Of a stretch of 44,420 nucleotides of DNA, positions 32,951 to 41,225 are shown piece after piece. The notes under the pieces are model-generated. The model did no database searches, was not told the DNA's origin, and worked only from the letters and a program-made list of their open reading frames with translations. The first letter of the stretch is position 1. Every line of letters begins with the position of its first letter. The position numbers and the translations under genes were made by a program. Source of the stretch: Planctomycetales bacterium (lineage in GTDB: Bacteria > Planctomycetota > Planctomycetia > Isosphaerales > Isosphaeraceae); assembly GCA_027449865.1 (NCBI GenBank), contig DAIDKV010000136.1, forward strand, positions 1 through 44,420, in the 5' to 3' direction.

Positions 32951-35071
32951 TCAATCCCCGGCGCGTGATTTCCAGATGGCCGCGATGTCCCACCACTGGA
33001 CGTCCTCGCCCGCAGAGGCCAGGGTCTTGCCGTCGGGCGAAAATCGGAGGTCCCGGATCGGGGTGTGGTGACCTGTCTCCAGGGCGACCAGGATTTTGCC
33101 GGTCCCGGCGTCCGCGATCCGGATCGTGCTGTATCCCGCCACGGCCAGGAGCTTGCCGTCCGGCGAGTAGGAGAGGGCGTTGACGTCCTCGATCTGGGGA
33201 TGCCCACCCCTGGTGGACGGCCTGAAGGCGACCCGTTCCTTGCCGGTCGCAACCTCTCTCAGAGAGACCCCGCCCTTCTCATACATCGCCCGGTCTCCCG
33301 TGGCGATCGTCTTGCCGTCGGGCGAGTACGCCAGGCAGTAGATTTGCACCCCCTGATCCTCCATCTCGCCGGGGATGGCAACCCGCATGGTGACCGTCTC
33401 GCCGTCGATGACACGCTTCTCTTCCCTGGATCTGTTCATCCGGTAGGTATGACCCCGGACCAAAGCCTTCTCCTGCCGTTCGGCGACGTCCCAGAATCGG
33501 ATCGTCCCGTCGAGACCCGCCGAGGCCAACGACCTACCGTCGGGCGAGAAGGCCACGGAGGAAACTTCCCGCTCGTGTCCCCGGAGAACCGCCGGGATCG
33601 AGGCCCAGGTCGCTTCCCCGATCCGGACCGTGCCGTCCATGCCACCCGAGGCCAACGACCTACCGTCGGGCGAGAACGCCAGCGACGTCACGGCGCCCGC
33701 ATGCCCGAAGGAATTCTGCCCCTGCCGCACGCCGGTCGCCGGGTCCCAGATTGTGATCAGGCCGTCCTCGGCCCCGGCAGCCAGCCGCTTCCCGTTGGGC
33801 GAGACCGCCAGCGCCGTGATCCGCCGGGTGTGCCCCTCCAGGGTCGTCCGCACACGCCCAGCCTGGACGTCCCAGAGGGGGACGGTCCCGTCGCTCAGCC
33901 CGGCGGCCAGGGTCTTTCCATCGGGAGTGTAGGCGAGGCGATAGGCGATCCGTCCGGCGAGTTTCGACCGCTCACTCCAGGTCCCGGTGTCCCAGACGGT
34001 GATGCTCCAGTACAGCCCGCCGGCCGCCAGCGAGGCTCCGTCGGGCGAGAAGGCGAGCGTCGAGATTACGCTGCACGCGGCTTCGAGGTCGGCCACGATC
34101 GCCCCGGAGCGAGCGTCCCAGACCCGGACCTGCTGCCCGAAGCCTCCCGCCGCTACCCGTCGGCCGTCGGGCGAAAAGGCCACGGCGTGGATCTCCAGCG
34201 TCAATCCGGTCAGCGAGGCCCGCTCCCTGGGCGTCTCGCCGGTCAGGTCCCAGAGCTTCACCTCGCTCGGAAAATCGTGGTAAGGGCCACGGAACCGCGA
34301 GGAGGGCTCGCCGGCGCCCGATGCGAGGGTCTTGCCGTCGGGCGAGAACGCCAGGGAAAAGATTTGATTCCTGTGCCCCTTGAGGACGGCCCGCTCTCGA
34401 CCGGTGGCGACGTTGAGGAGCAGGATCGTGTATTCCGGCCCGAGGACGGCCATTGTTTTGAGGTCCGGGGCAAAGGCGATCTGGAAGGAGGCGGTCGCAA
34501 GCTTCGTGGAAGTTAACAAGCGGCCCGTGGCGGCCTCCCAGACCCTCACGGACCCATCGTAGTCAGCGGAGGCCAGCCTGCTACCGTCTCCGGAGAAGGC
34601 CAGAGTCTTGATGGTCCCGGAGGAATCCTCGATCCTCGCCCGCTCCTGCCCGGTAGCGACGTCCCATAACTTGACACCGCCCGTCTTTCCACCATCGAGC
34701 GGGTTTTTCGGATGAATCACCAACCCGCTGCTGCTTCCCGTGGCGAGTGTCTTGCCGTCGGGGGAGAAGGCCACGGCGTTGACCCAGCCCGAGGGATGGG
34801 CTCGCAAGGTCTCCCGGACCCTGGCGGTGGCCATCTCCCAGAGCTTGACGGTTCCATCCCGGCTGGATGAGGCCAGCGTCCGGCCGTCGGGCGAGAAACA
34901 CAGGTCGGTGATGGAATTGTTGTGAGCGTCCGAAAGCGTCCAGGTCCGGGGCGAATTGCCCTGAGCCCGAGATCGCTCGCACGGGAGGCAAAACGCCATC
35001 AGGACCGTCAAGCAGAAAAGGGATCGCTGGGCCAGAGGACGGCGGTCGGCTCGGGTTAACCAGTGAACCAT
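32951..35071 (-). CDS. Exported WD40-repeat protein, 14 repeats
   Basis: A 706-residue protein with an N-terminal signal or anchor (SLFCLTVLMAFCLPC) and 14 WD40 units. Each contains a variant of AFSPDGKTLASG followed about 15 residues later by VKLWD or similar, which fits two seven-bladed propellers. Unit 5 has an insert (RFRGPYHDFPSE), and about 30 charged residues lie between units 11 and 12. Unlike many planctomycete WD40 proteins, it has no kinase, caspase or cytochrome domain, so it likely acts as a scaffold. GGAGAG lies six bases before the ATG at 35071. The repeats create conspicuous internal DNA similarity that should not be mistaken for a repeat array. Confidence 0.9.
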   Translation of the reverse strand: MVHWLTRADRRPLAQRSLFCLTVLMAFCLPCERSRAQGNSPRTWTLSDAHNNSITDLCFSPDGRTLASSSRDGTVKLWEMATARVRETLRAHPSGWVNAVAFSPDGKTLATGSSSGLVIHPKNPLDGGKTGGVKLWDVATGQERARIEDSSGTIKTLAFSGDGSRLASADYDGSVRVWEAATGRLLTSTKLATASFQIAFAPDLKTMAVLGPEYTILLLNVATGRERAVLKGHRNQIFSLAFSPDGKTLASGAGEPSSRFRGPYHDFPSEVKLWDLTGETPRERASLTGLTLEIHAVAFSPDGRRVAAGGFGQQVRVWDARSGAIVADLEAACSVISTLAFSPDGASLAAGGLYWSITVWDTGTWSERSKLAGRIAYRLAYTPDGKTLAAGLSDGTVPLWDVQAGRVRTTLEGHTRRITALAVSPNGKRLAAGAEDGLITIWDPATGVRQGQNSFGHAGAVTSLAFSPDGRSLASGGMDGTVRIGEATWASIPAVLRGHEREVSSVAFSPDGRSLASAGLDGTIRFWDVAERQEKALVRGHTYRMNRSREEKRVIDGETVTMRVAIPGEMEDQGVQIYCLAYSPDGKTIATGDRAMYEKGGVSLREVATGKERVAFRPSTRGGHPQIEDVNALSYSPDGKLLAVAGYSTIRIADAGTGKILVALETGHHTPIRDLRFSPDGKTLASAGEDVQWWDIAAIWKSRAGD

Positions 35072-35173
35072 GTCCACTCTCCGGGCTCGGGGAAATGCCG
35101 GGGCGAGACCGTACGCACTGCCCTCCATCATACCAGAGCCCAGAGAACGAAAAGGGAAGATCCCTGAGAAGCT

Positions 35174-36265
35174 TCACGTGTTTGGGGTCACGTCCTCGAA
35201 CGTCTCGTCTCCGCGGATGGGGATCGTCTTGATGCTTCGCGCGTCGAGGTCCAGCGACTTCAGATCGATGACCCGGATGCGGCTGTTCTCATAGGTACGG
35301 AAGTAGTATCGGACGTTCTTCAGGTCCGAGGCACTCGTCCAGAGCGTGTAGTCGGCGACCGGCTTTCCATGTTCGACGCCCCGGGCTGCTCCCTTTGGTA
35401 TGTCGAACTGGTTGAGGATGTGAAAGGCCTGTTGCACGCCTTCCCGGGCCGTCTTCACCGGCAGGGCCGACTGAGAAAACGCCGCGGCCCGGACGAATCG
35501 GGAGGGCGGGGTGAAATCGCCAGGTAGACCCAGCATCCCACTCCCCTGCCCAAGTCCCTTCAGTTCCATCCCGGAAAGATCGAGCTTCGGCACGTTGCTT
35601 ACCGTCAGGTTGATGTAGTTGCTCAGGTTGGTCATGTGCCAGTCGAAGGTCGGGGAGTTGGACATCACGCCGAGTAGGTTGCGGTGGACCTTCAACGCGC
35701 CGGCGACATGCTCCAGAACCACCGAATGGCCCGAGGCGTCCGTGACGATGTAGTGCAGAGGCAGCACAAATCCAAATTCCTTGAAGACCACATTTCCGAC
35801 TCGAACGCCCCTGGCCGCCTCGACCGCCTCGCCGACGTTCGCCGACGTCTCCAGCAGAAATCCGGCCAGTTCCTCCGGTGCAAGCGTCCGGCTCTCATCC
35901 GAGGCGGTCATTGTCTGGTACCCGGCATATCCGGGAAAGTAAAAGACGCCGACATGCAGGCCCTTTTCGTTCAGGCCGTCGGCGAAGAGAGGCAAGCCGC
36001 AGGCGTTCATACCGACGCTCGCATACTTCGTCTTCCAGCGCAGCCCCGGCTTGCCGTCGGGAGTCGATCCGACGTACTCCCGGCCTCGCGGGACCACGAT
36101 CACGTTCGACCGGATATCCACGGCGAATTCGAGCGTTCGAGCAAAGATGACCGAGCCATCCTGCGGCTTGATCGTGATCCCGGTACAGGCCAGGGCCGTG
36201 AGCGAGCCGGACATGAGGTAGACGGAGGCCAGGATGAATCCGATCGCCGATTTGCTTCGAAGCAC
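35174..36265 (-). CDS. Exported choloylglycine-hydrolase / penicillin-V-acylase family protein
   Basis: A 363-residue Ntn-type hydrolase. A signal peptide (IGFILASVYLMSGSLTALA) ends exactly before Cys27 in ALACTGITIK, so cleavage would expose the N-terminal nucleophile. Downstream are RTLEFAVDIRSN, MNACGLPLFADGLNEKGLH and NSPTFDWHMTNLSNY, the last giving the conserved Asn and Asp region. The family cuts linear amide bonds, as in bile salts, penicillin V and N-acyl homoserine lactones; the substrate here is unknown. The GTG at 36265 was taken as start because it begins just before the signal peptide, with AAGGA upstream. It is followed on the same strand by the WD40 gene (102-bp gap). Confidence 0.85.
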   Translation of the reverse strand: MLRSKSAIGFILASVYLMSGSLTALACTGITIKPQDGSVIFARTLEFAVDIRSNVIVVPRGREYVGSTPDGKPGLRWKTKYASVGMNACGLPLFADGLNEKGLHVGVFYFPGYAGYQTMTASDESRTLAPEELAGFLLETSANVGEAVEAARGVRVGNVVFKEFGFVLPLHYIVTDASGHSVVLEHVAGALKVHRNLLGVMSNSPTFDWHMTNLSNYINLTVSNVPKLDLSGMELKGLGQGSGMLGLPGDFTPPSRFVRAAAFSQSALPVKTAREGVQQAFHILNQFDIPKGAARGVEHGKPVADYTLWTSASDLKNVRYYFRTYENSRIRVIDLKSLDLDARSIKTIPIRGDETFEDVTPNT

Positions 36266-36566
36266 GGGTGATGGTCCTTGATGGGAGGGAAAATCGAGTC
36301 GCGTCGCCCACGACGCGGGTTGAAGACGATATCCTTCAAAAGTTCGGTGCAGCGGAATCCGCAGGTCACACCTCATCGCTGGAAAAAGTCACCCCGGAGC
36401 TGCACCGGCGCCGCTCCCTGGCATCGACCGTCCTGTGAACGAGGTGGTCGTCTTTCCTTTTCACCGATCGCCCGACTGTTGCGAATCCGGGTCGGCTGCC
36501 TCTATCGTGGTGGTCCTCGATCGATCCCACCACGATAATGACGCCGAACCAGGGAGGTTAAGGCCG
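36266..36566. other. Intergenic region between the acylase-like and DUF2809 genes
   Basis: About 300 bp between divergent genes. Apart from the inverted repeat at 36503-36537 and the AGGGAGG ribosome binding site of the DUF2809 gene, I see no promoter consensus or coding frame. Confidence 0.5.
36503..36537. promoter_or_regulatory. 11-bp inverted repeat upstream of the DUF2809-sulfatase pair
   Basis: TATCGTGGTGG (36503-36513) and its perfect reverse complement CCACCACGATA (36527-36537) are separated by 13 bp that themselves include the palindrome GATCGATC. It lies 30 bp before the start codon. Arm length and spacing suit either a repressor/activator site or an mRNA leader hairpin. Confidence 0.5.
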
Positions 36567-37025
36567 ATGCGAGCGTCCCGACGCAATCCAATGGTCTGGG
36601 TCGCCCTGATCGTTTTGACCGGCTCCCTCGGGATCGGCTCCCGTCGATTCGGCCAGAGCTTGCCGGGTTTCGCGGCGGCCTACGCCGGTGACACGCTCTG
36701 GGCGCTCGCCGCCTTTCTCGGATTCGGCCTGATTCTACCGAGGTTCTCGACGCGGCGAATCGCCCTGCTGGCGATCTCGTTCTCGGTCGCCATCGAGGTC
36801 AGCCAGTTGTACCACGCCCCCTGGATCGACTCGATCCGCGGAACGACAGTGGGCGGCCTGATCCTGGGCTTCGGCTTCCTCTGGAGCGACCTCACGTGCT
36901 ATGCCGTGGGTGTCGGCCTGGGTATCCTGATCGAACGGGTCATCCTGAACGATCGATCCAAACCGACGACAAAGGCTCGCCCCGAATCCGCGAATCTGCC
37001 AGACAAAGACCTCATTCGATCATGA
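36567..37025 (+). CDS. DUF2809 family small membrane protein
   Basis: A 152-residue protein with about four membrane helices. It matches the DUF2809 pattern: an early LGIGSRRF, then GDTLWALAAFLGFGLIL, the conserved EVSQLYHAPWID-S-IR segment, and GFLWSDLTCYAVGVGLG at the end. Some databases label the family ribosomal maturation YjgA-like, without biochemical support here. AGGGAGG precedes the ATG at 36567. Its stop overlaps the first start of the sulfatase gene (ATGA at 37022-37025). Confidence 0.8.
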   Translation: MRASRRNPMVWVALIVLTGSLGIGSRRFGQSLPGFAAAYAGDTLWALAAFLGFGLILPRFSTRRIALLAISFSVAIEVSQLYHAPWIDSIRGTTVGGLILGFGFLWSDLTCYAVGVGLGILIERVILNDRSKPTTKARPESANLPDKDLIRS

Positions 37026-38563
37026 ATCGAAACGTCAAGCCTCCAGGGAGCCGAACGATGCCGGGAAGACGCGACGCGAAGTGGCCACGCTGGTGGAACC
37101 TTGCCCTGGCTCTGTTCGTTCTCGCCTCGGGTCTCCTTGGTACGAGCCCGACCAGCTCGGCCGCCGCGCGCCCTGGCTCATCCGAAGGCCGACGCCCCAG
37201 TATTCTGCTGATCCTGCCCGATCAGTGGCGAGGGCAGGATCTCGGCTGCATGGGCGACCCGGAGGTCCGCACGCCTCACATCGACCGCCTGGCAGCCCAG
37301 GGCATTCTGTTCCGCAACACGTTCGCCAATACACCCGTCTGCTGCCCGGCCCGAGCGATCCTCCTGACGGGCAAGTATGCTCACAGGAACGGGATGGTCG
37401 CCAACGACCTGCGACTGCGCGAGTCGCAGGTCACGATCGCCGAGATCCTCGCCAGCCACGGCTACCGCACCGGCTTCATCGGCAAGTGGCATCTCGACGG
37501 CGGCAAGCGTCTGCCAGGCTTCGTCCCACCTGGCCCCCGACGTCAGGGCTTTGACTTCTGGGCGGCCAGCGAGTGCGACCATCGCCACTTCCGCCCCACC
37601 TACTTCCGGGACACCGACCGGCCGATCGTCGAGAACCGGTTCGAGCCCGAGGTCTGGACCGACCAGGCCGTCGAGTTCCTGAAGCAGGTCGGGGAGAACC
37701 CGTTCTTCCTGGTCGTCTCGATGGGCCCGCCCCACGACCCCTATGGCGCACCCGAGCGATTCCGGAAACTCTACGACCCCTCGAAGCTGAAGGTGCGTCC
37801 CAACTGGGTCGAGGGGGTGCCAGGCGCCGACCGGAAGGCGATCGCCAACTACCATGCGGCGATGACCGCCGTGGATGAGCAGGTCGGCCGTCTGATGAAG
37901 GCGCTTGAGGATGTGGGCCGGGCCGAGGACACGATCGTCCTGTTCACCTCCGACCACGGCAACATGATCGGCTCGCACGGGAAGAGATTGAAACGGAAGC
38001 CCTGGGAAGAATCCATCCGGGTGCCCGGCATCGTGCGGTACCCGGCGAAGGTGCAGGCGGGCCGCACCTCGGAGGCGCTACTGAGCCACGTGGACCTGGC
38101 CCCGACGCTGCTCGCGCTCTGCGGCCTACCGGTCCCGGACGAGATGCAAGGGACTGACCTCTCCGGCGTGGTACTCGGGCGGACGGACCGTGGCCCGGAC
38201 TCGGCGTTCTTCCAGATCTTCGTGCCGTTCGCGGGAGGAGAGCTGACGCATCCCTGGCGAGGCATTCGAACCGAGCGATTCATGTACGCCCGAACCGAGG
38301 CCGGTCCGTGGGTGCTTTACGACCTCAAGGGCGATCCCTACGAGAAAAAGAACCTGGCCGACGATCCCGCCCACGCCGACCTCCGGAAGCAGATGGAGGT
38401 GAAGCTGGCCGACTGGATGAAACGGACCGGCGACGCGTGGTCGTTTGACTCGATGGCCCCGGTGGAGGACAAAGGGCGACTCTATCGGTTCGAGACGTTC
38501 TACACGATCCGCGACTACCTGGACTGGGCAGCGAAACATCCCGACCTCGCCCCCAGAGACTGA
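37022..38563 (+). CDS. Exported sulfatase (choline-sulfatase/heparan-type)
   Basis: A 513-residue sulfatase. A signal segment (LALALFVLASGLLG) is followed by SILLILPDQWRGQDLGCMG, with Asp-Gln in place of the more common Asp-Asp. The FGly motif is C107-C-P-A-R, followed by AILLTGKY; the first Cys would be converted. GKWHLDGG and FTSDHGNMIGSHG complete the active site. The pattern resembles sulfatases acting on sugar or choline sulfates more than arylsulfatase A. The ATG at 37022 overlaps the DUF2809 stop. The ATG at 37058 has a better ribosome binding site (AGGGAG, 7-8 bp) and keeps the signal peptide, so it is an equally good start. Confidence 0.9.
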   Translation: MNRNVKPPGSRTMPGRRDAKWPRWWNLALALFVLASGLLGTSPTSSAAARPGSSEGRRPSILLILPDQWRGQDLGCMGDPEVRTPHIDRLAAQGILFRNTFANTPVCCPARAILLTGKYAHRNGMVANDLRLRESQVTIAEILASHGYRTGFIGKWHLDGGKRLPGFVPPGPRRQGFDFWAASECDHRHFRPTYFRDTDRPIVENRFEPEVWTDQAVEFLKQVGENPFFLVVSMGPPHDPYGAPERFRKLYDPSKLKVRPNWVEGVPGADRKAIANYHAAMTAVDEQVGRLMKALEDVGRAEDTIVLFTSDHGNMIGSHGKRLKRKPWEESIRVPGIVRYPAKVQAGRTSEALLSHVDLAPTLLALCGLPVPDEMQGTDLSGVVLGRTDRGPDSAFFQIFVPFAGGELTHPWRGIRTERFMYARTEAGPWVLYDLKGDPYEKKNLADDPAHADLRKQMEVKLADWMKRTGDAWSFDSMAPVEDKGRLYRFETFYTIRDYLDWAAKHPDLAPRD

Positions 38564-38573
38564 AGCGGGCCCT

Positions 38574-38604
38574 TTGACATCGGCACGAGGTTCGCCGTCA
38601 CAAT
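38574..38604 (+). promoter_or_regulatory. Possible promoter of the candidate selenoprotein gene
   Basis: A perfect TTGACA (38574-38579) and CACAAT (38599-38604, 4 of 6) with a 19-bp spacer, 46 bp before the ATG. The spacing is long, so confidence is moderate. It suggests the gene is expressed independently of the sulfatase. Confidence 0.4.
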
Positions 38605-38650
38605 GCCGAAGGTGATGATCCTGATCGAGGTCTGAAGAGGGAGAACCGCC

Positions 38651-39250
38651 ATGCCGCTGAAGATCCTGGTCTACTCCGATTACGTCTGACCGTTCTGCTA
38701 TCTGGCGGAGTTTCCGCTACGAGAAGCGATCCAGGGCAAGGACGTCGAGGTCGAATGGATGCCGTTCGAGCTTCGGCCCGAGCCCCATCCGACGCTGCGT
38801 CCCGAGGGCGAATATCTCCAGCGGGCGTGGTCTCAGGCGGTCTACCCGATCGCCCGCCGCATGGGCGTGCCGATCGTCTTGCCACCGGTCTCGCCCCAGC
38901 CGCACACCCATCTGGCATTCGAGGGCTTCCAGTACGCCCGGGAGCAAGGCCAGGGGAACGACTACAATCATCGGGTTCTGAAAGCGTTCTTCGTCGAGGG
39001 CCGTGACATCGGCGACATCAACGTGCTGACGAAACTCGCGGGAGAGATCGGCCTGGACGAACCGGAGTTTGAGGAGGCGCTACGGTCCCGGAAGTATCAG
39101 GAGGCCCACCGCCGCGCTCTTCGGCACGCCTACGAGGAGGCAGGTGTGAGCGGCGTGCCGATGTTCGTCATCGGAGGACAAATCCTGACCGGCTTGCAGG
39201 CCCGAGAGACGCTGGAGGCGGTCATTGGGGAGGAGTTGGCGAATCCGTGA
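38651..39250 (+). CDS. DsbA/FrnE-like thiol oxidoreductase, candidate selenoprotein (in-frame TGA at codon 13)
   Basis: A 199-residue thioredoxin-fold protein if TGA 38687-38689 is read through. The start MPLKILVYSDYV is followed by TGA, then Pro-Phe-Cys16-Tyr-Leu-Ala-Glu. In related DsbA/FrnE proteins this site is C-P-F/W-C, so TGA replaces the attacking first cysteine, giving U-x-x-C. The frame after it is intact to 39250. It has the all-helical insert (FEGFQYAREQGQG, HRVLKAFFVEG) and the cis-Pro loop GVPMFVIGG (Pro170). AGAGGGAG lies seven bases before ATG 38651. The TGA is followed by C, a weak termination context. A SECIS-like stem-loop follows. An annotation starting at 38759 would lose the active site. 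The alternative is a recent nonsense mutation or sequencing error. Confidence 0.7.
38703..38719 (+). promoter_or_regulatory. SECIS-like stem-loop downstream of the in-frame TGA
   Basis: TGGCGGA (38703-38709) pairs with TCCGCTA (38713-38719), seven pairs including one G-U, around the loop GTT (38710-38712). The loop begins 20 nt after the TGA. Bacterial SECIS elements are short hairpins within the coding region, about 16-37 nt downstream of the UGA, with a G in the first two loop positions. Both conditions are met. The three-nt loop is at the small end of what is known. Confidence 0.5.
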
Positions 39251-39326
39251 TTACGAACGCCTGCTCTTGCCGGGAGCGGGTCGGGATCACGGACGTCCCC
39301 CTCATCGAGCGGAGCATCCGCCCCGG

Positions 39327-39782
39327 CTACTCGCCGATGTCCTCATTCCAGAGGTCTGGCCTGGCCCGGATGAATTCTTCCATTAGCCGGACGCATTCCA
39401 GGTCGTCGAGTACCTCCACGACAATACCTCGGGACCGCAGGAGGTCTTCCGGCCCCCGGAACGTCCGGTTCTCGCCGACGACAATCCTCGGAATTCGGTA
39501 GAGCAGTGCCGTGCCCGAGCACATGTCGCAGGGCGAAAGGGTCGAATAGAGCACGGCATGCCGATAGTCGCTCGCCTTCAGCCGGCCGGCGTTCTCGATG
39601 GCGTCCATCTCGGCGTGGAGAATGGCACTACCGTTCTGGACCCGTCGATTATGCCCTCGCCCGACGATCCGATCGCCGATGACCAGGACCGAGCCGATGG
39701 GGATGCCGCCCTCGGCGAGTCCCTGCTTCGCCTCGTCGATCGCCGCCTGCATGAAAGGGTCTCGGATACGTGGTTCGAACAT
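39327..39782 (-). CDS. Cytosine deaminase, yeast Fcy1-like nucleoside deaminase family
   Basis: A 151-residue zinc deaminase. The ligands are His56 and catalytic Glu58 in ILHAEMDAIENAG and Cys85/Cys88 in SPCDMCSG. The C-terminus RARPDLWNEDIGE closely resembles the end of fungal cytosine deaminase. The middle (RIPRIVVGENRTFRG) also fits that enzyme rather than tRNA adenosine deaminase TadA. It would turn cytosine into uracil for pyrimidine salvage. E. coli CodA is an unrelated amidohydrolase, so that symbol is not used. It is convergent with the thiol oxidoreductase gene and divergent from the LRR gene. Confidence 0.82.
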   Translation of the reverse strand: MFEPRIRDPFMQAAIDEAKQGLAEGGIPIGSVLVIGDRIVGRGHNRRVQNGSAILHAEMDAIENAGRLKASDYRHAVLYSTLSPCDMCSGTALLYRIPRIVVGENRTFRGPEDLLRSRGIVVEVLDDLECVRLMEEFIRARPDLWNEDIGE

Positions 39783-40111
39783 GGTGGTGTGCCTCGCCTC
39801 GGGCCGGTGCGGTCTTCAAATCGCTCGATGGGAAACCTGCGTACGATCGATCACTCGGCCTCGGGCCGCATCGCAGGTATTATGCCTCGGATCATGGGAC
39901 TCGTCAGCACCACGATCGAGTATCGGGTGGGAACACCTCTCGCTCAATCGATTCGTCACGGGAGTCGGCTCCTCTGGGTCGGACTTGCCGTGCGATTCTG
40001 ATTGCGTCAGTACCCGCCGCATGGACGGTCAGCGAACACCCTCCCTCTGCGGGCCGAGCGAAGACAAGTACCAATCGCCGGACCAGCAAGTCTCGCAATT
40101 AAGGAAGCGAA
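39783..40111. other. Intergenic region between the deaminase and LRR genes
   Basis: About 330 bp between divergent genes. No clear promoter, repeat or hairpin is seen. Short overlapping frames (for example one ending at 40001) lack ribosome binding sites and coding character. The LRR gene has AAGGAAG just before its ATG. Confidence 0.45.
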
Positions 40112-41125
40112 ATGATACTTGATTCCCTGGTCTCCTCGGCATGGTTTCGCCGCCCCTGGTCCCACCACGTGGCCATTTCCCTGGCATGGGTCCTCTGGCC
40201 GGCCCTCGGCCCGATCACGTTGGCTCAGGATGAGAGGCCAGACGAACGACGGGCGATCGCTGCGATTGAAGCGGCGGGCGGCAAGGTGGAGCGGGACGAA
40301 CAGGCGCCAGGACGTCCCGTTGTGAAGGTCTTCCTCTTCTCGAAGACCGAAGAGGTTATGCGGCAGGTCGAGGCGTTCTCGGAACTCAGGACGCTCATCG
40401 CCCGGTTCGGGAGAGTCACCGACACCAGCTTGAGGCACCTCGAAGGCTTGAAGAAGCTCGAAATTCTGAACCTGTCCGACAACGACCTCACCGACGCCGG
40501 GATCAAGCACCTGGAGAAACTGACCAACCTCGAGGTTCTGTTCGTCGGCGGCAACGCCATCACCGACGCCGGCCTGGCTCGCCTGGAGATTCTCACCAGG
40601 CTCCAGGTCCTTGGCCTCAGTGAGACGAAGATTACGGACGCCGGCCTCGACCACGTGGGGGCACGCCACGGACTGCAACAGCTTGTGCTCACGGGTTGCC
40701 AGATCACGGACGCCGGGCTCGTCCACCTTCGAGGGCTGAAGGATCTCCGGCTATTGAACCTCGCCGGAACTCAGGTCTCGGATGCCGGATTGGAGCACCT
40801 GCGTGGCATGGCCAACCTCCAAACCCTCTGGCTCACCACTACCCGGATCACCGATGGCGGGCTCAAGAACCTGGATGGGCTGACCAGGCTCCATTCGCTC
40901 TACGTCAACGATAACAGGATTACCGATGCCGGTCTGAAGCACCTGGCCAACATGACGGGCCTTCAGGATTTGAGCCTGGCCCGTACCGGGGTGACGGACG
41001 AGGGGTTGCAACACCTGGTGAAGCTGAAGCAGATCCGCACGCTTATTCTGTATGGAACTCGTGTCTCGGACGCCGGGATCGAGAAGCTTCGGAGGGCGCT
41101 TCCTCAGGCCAATATCAGCCGATGA
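40112..41125 (+). CDS. Exported leucine-rich-repeat protein
   Basis: A 337-residue protein with an N-terminal signal or anchor (HHVAISLAWVLWPALGPITLA). About nine LRRs of 24 residues run from about residue 95 to the end, each of the form L-x-x-L-x-L-x-x-T-x-I-T-D-A-G-L-x-x-L. This is the ITDAGL/VSDAGL type found in ribonuclease-inhibitor-like and F-box-like LRRs and greatly expanded in Planctomycetes. No catalytic domain is attached. It likely serves as a binding surface in the periplasm or outside the cell; the partner is unknown. Confidence 0.88.
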   Translation: MILDSLVSSAWFRRPWSHHVAISLAWVLWPALGPITLAQDERPDERRAIAAIEAAGGKVERDEQAPGRPVVKVFLFSKTEEVMRQVEAFSELRTLIARFGRVTDTSLRHLEGLKKLEILNLSDNDLTDAGIKHLEKLTNLEVLFVGGNAITDAGLARLEILTRLQVLGLSETKITDAGLDHVGARHGLQQLVLTGCQITDAGLVHLRGLKDLRLLNLAGTQVSDAGLEHLRGMANLQTLWLTTTRITDGGLKNLDGLTRLHSLYVNDNRITDAGLKHLANMTGLQDLSLARTGVTDEGLQHLVKLKQIRTLILYGTRVSDAGIEKLRRALPQANISR

Positions 41126-41225
41126 TCGTGGCCGGTGGCGATCTCCATCGTGATCCCGGAGAGCGTTCAAGAGGAATGGTCGTTCGACCTGGGGCTGACG
41201 AGACGGGTCAGCCGGGCGGGTGCCG

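Noticed and set aside
33065-34516. A 483-residue plus-strand frame with a repeating pattern
   Set aside because: The periodicity comes from the antisense of the WD40 repeats.
35174-36265. Lipoprotein signal on the acylase-like protein
   Set aside because: LTALAC places Ala rather than Leu at position -3. The Cys is also the expected catalytic nucleophile, so ordinary signal cleavage is preferred to lipidation.
38759-39250. A 163-residue gene starting at the ATG at 38759
   Set aside because: This start lacks a ribosome binding site and lies inside the thioredoxin fold, leaving out the first strand and active site. The ATG at 38651 has a good site, and the frame is continuous except for the TGA.
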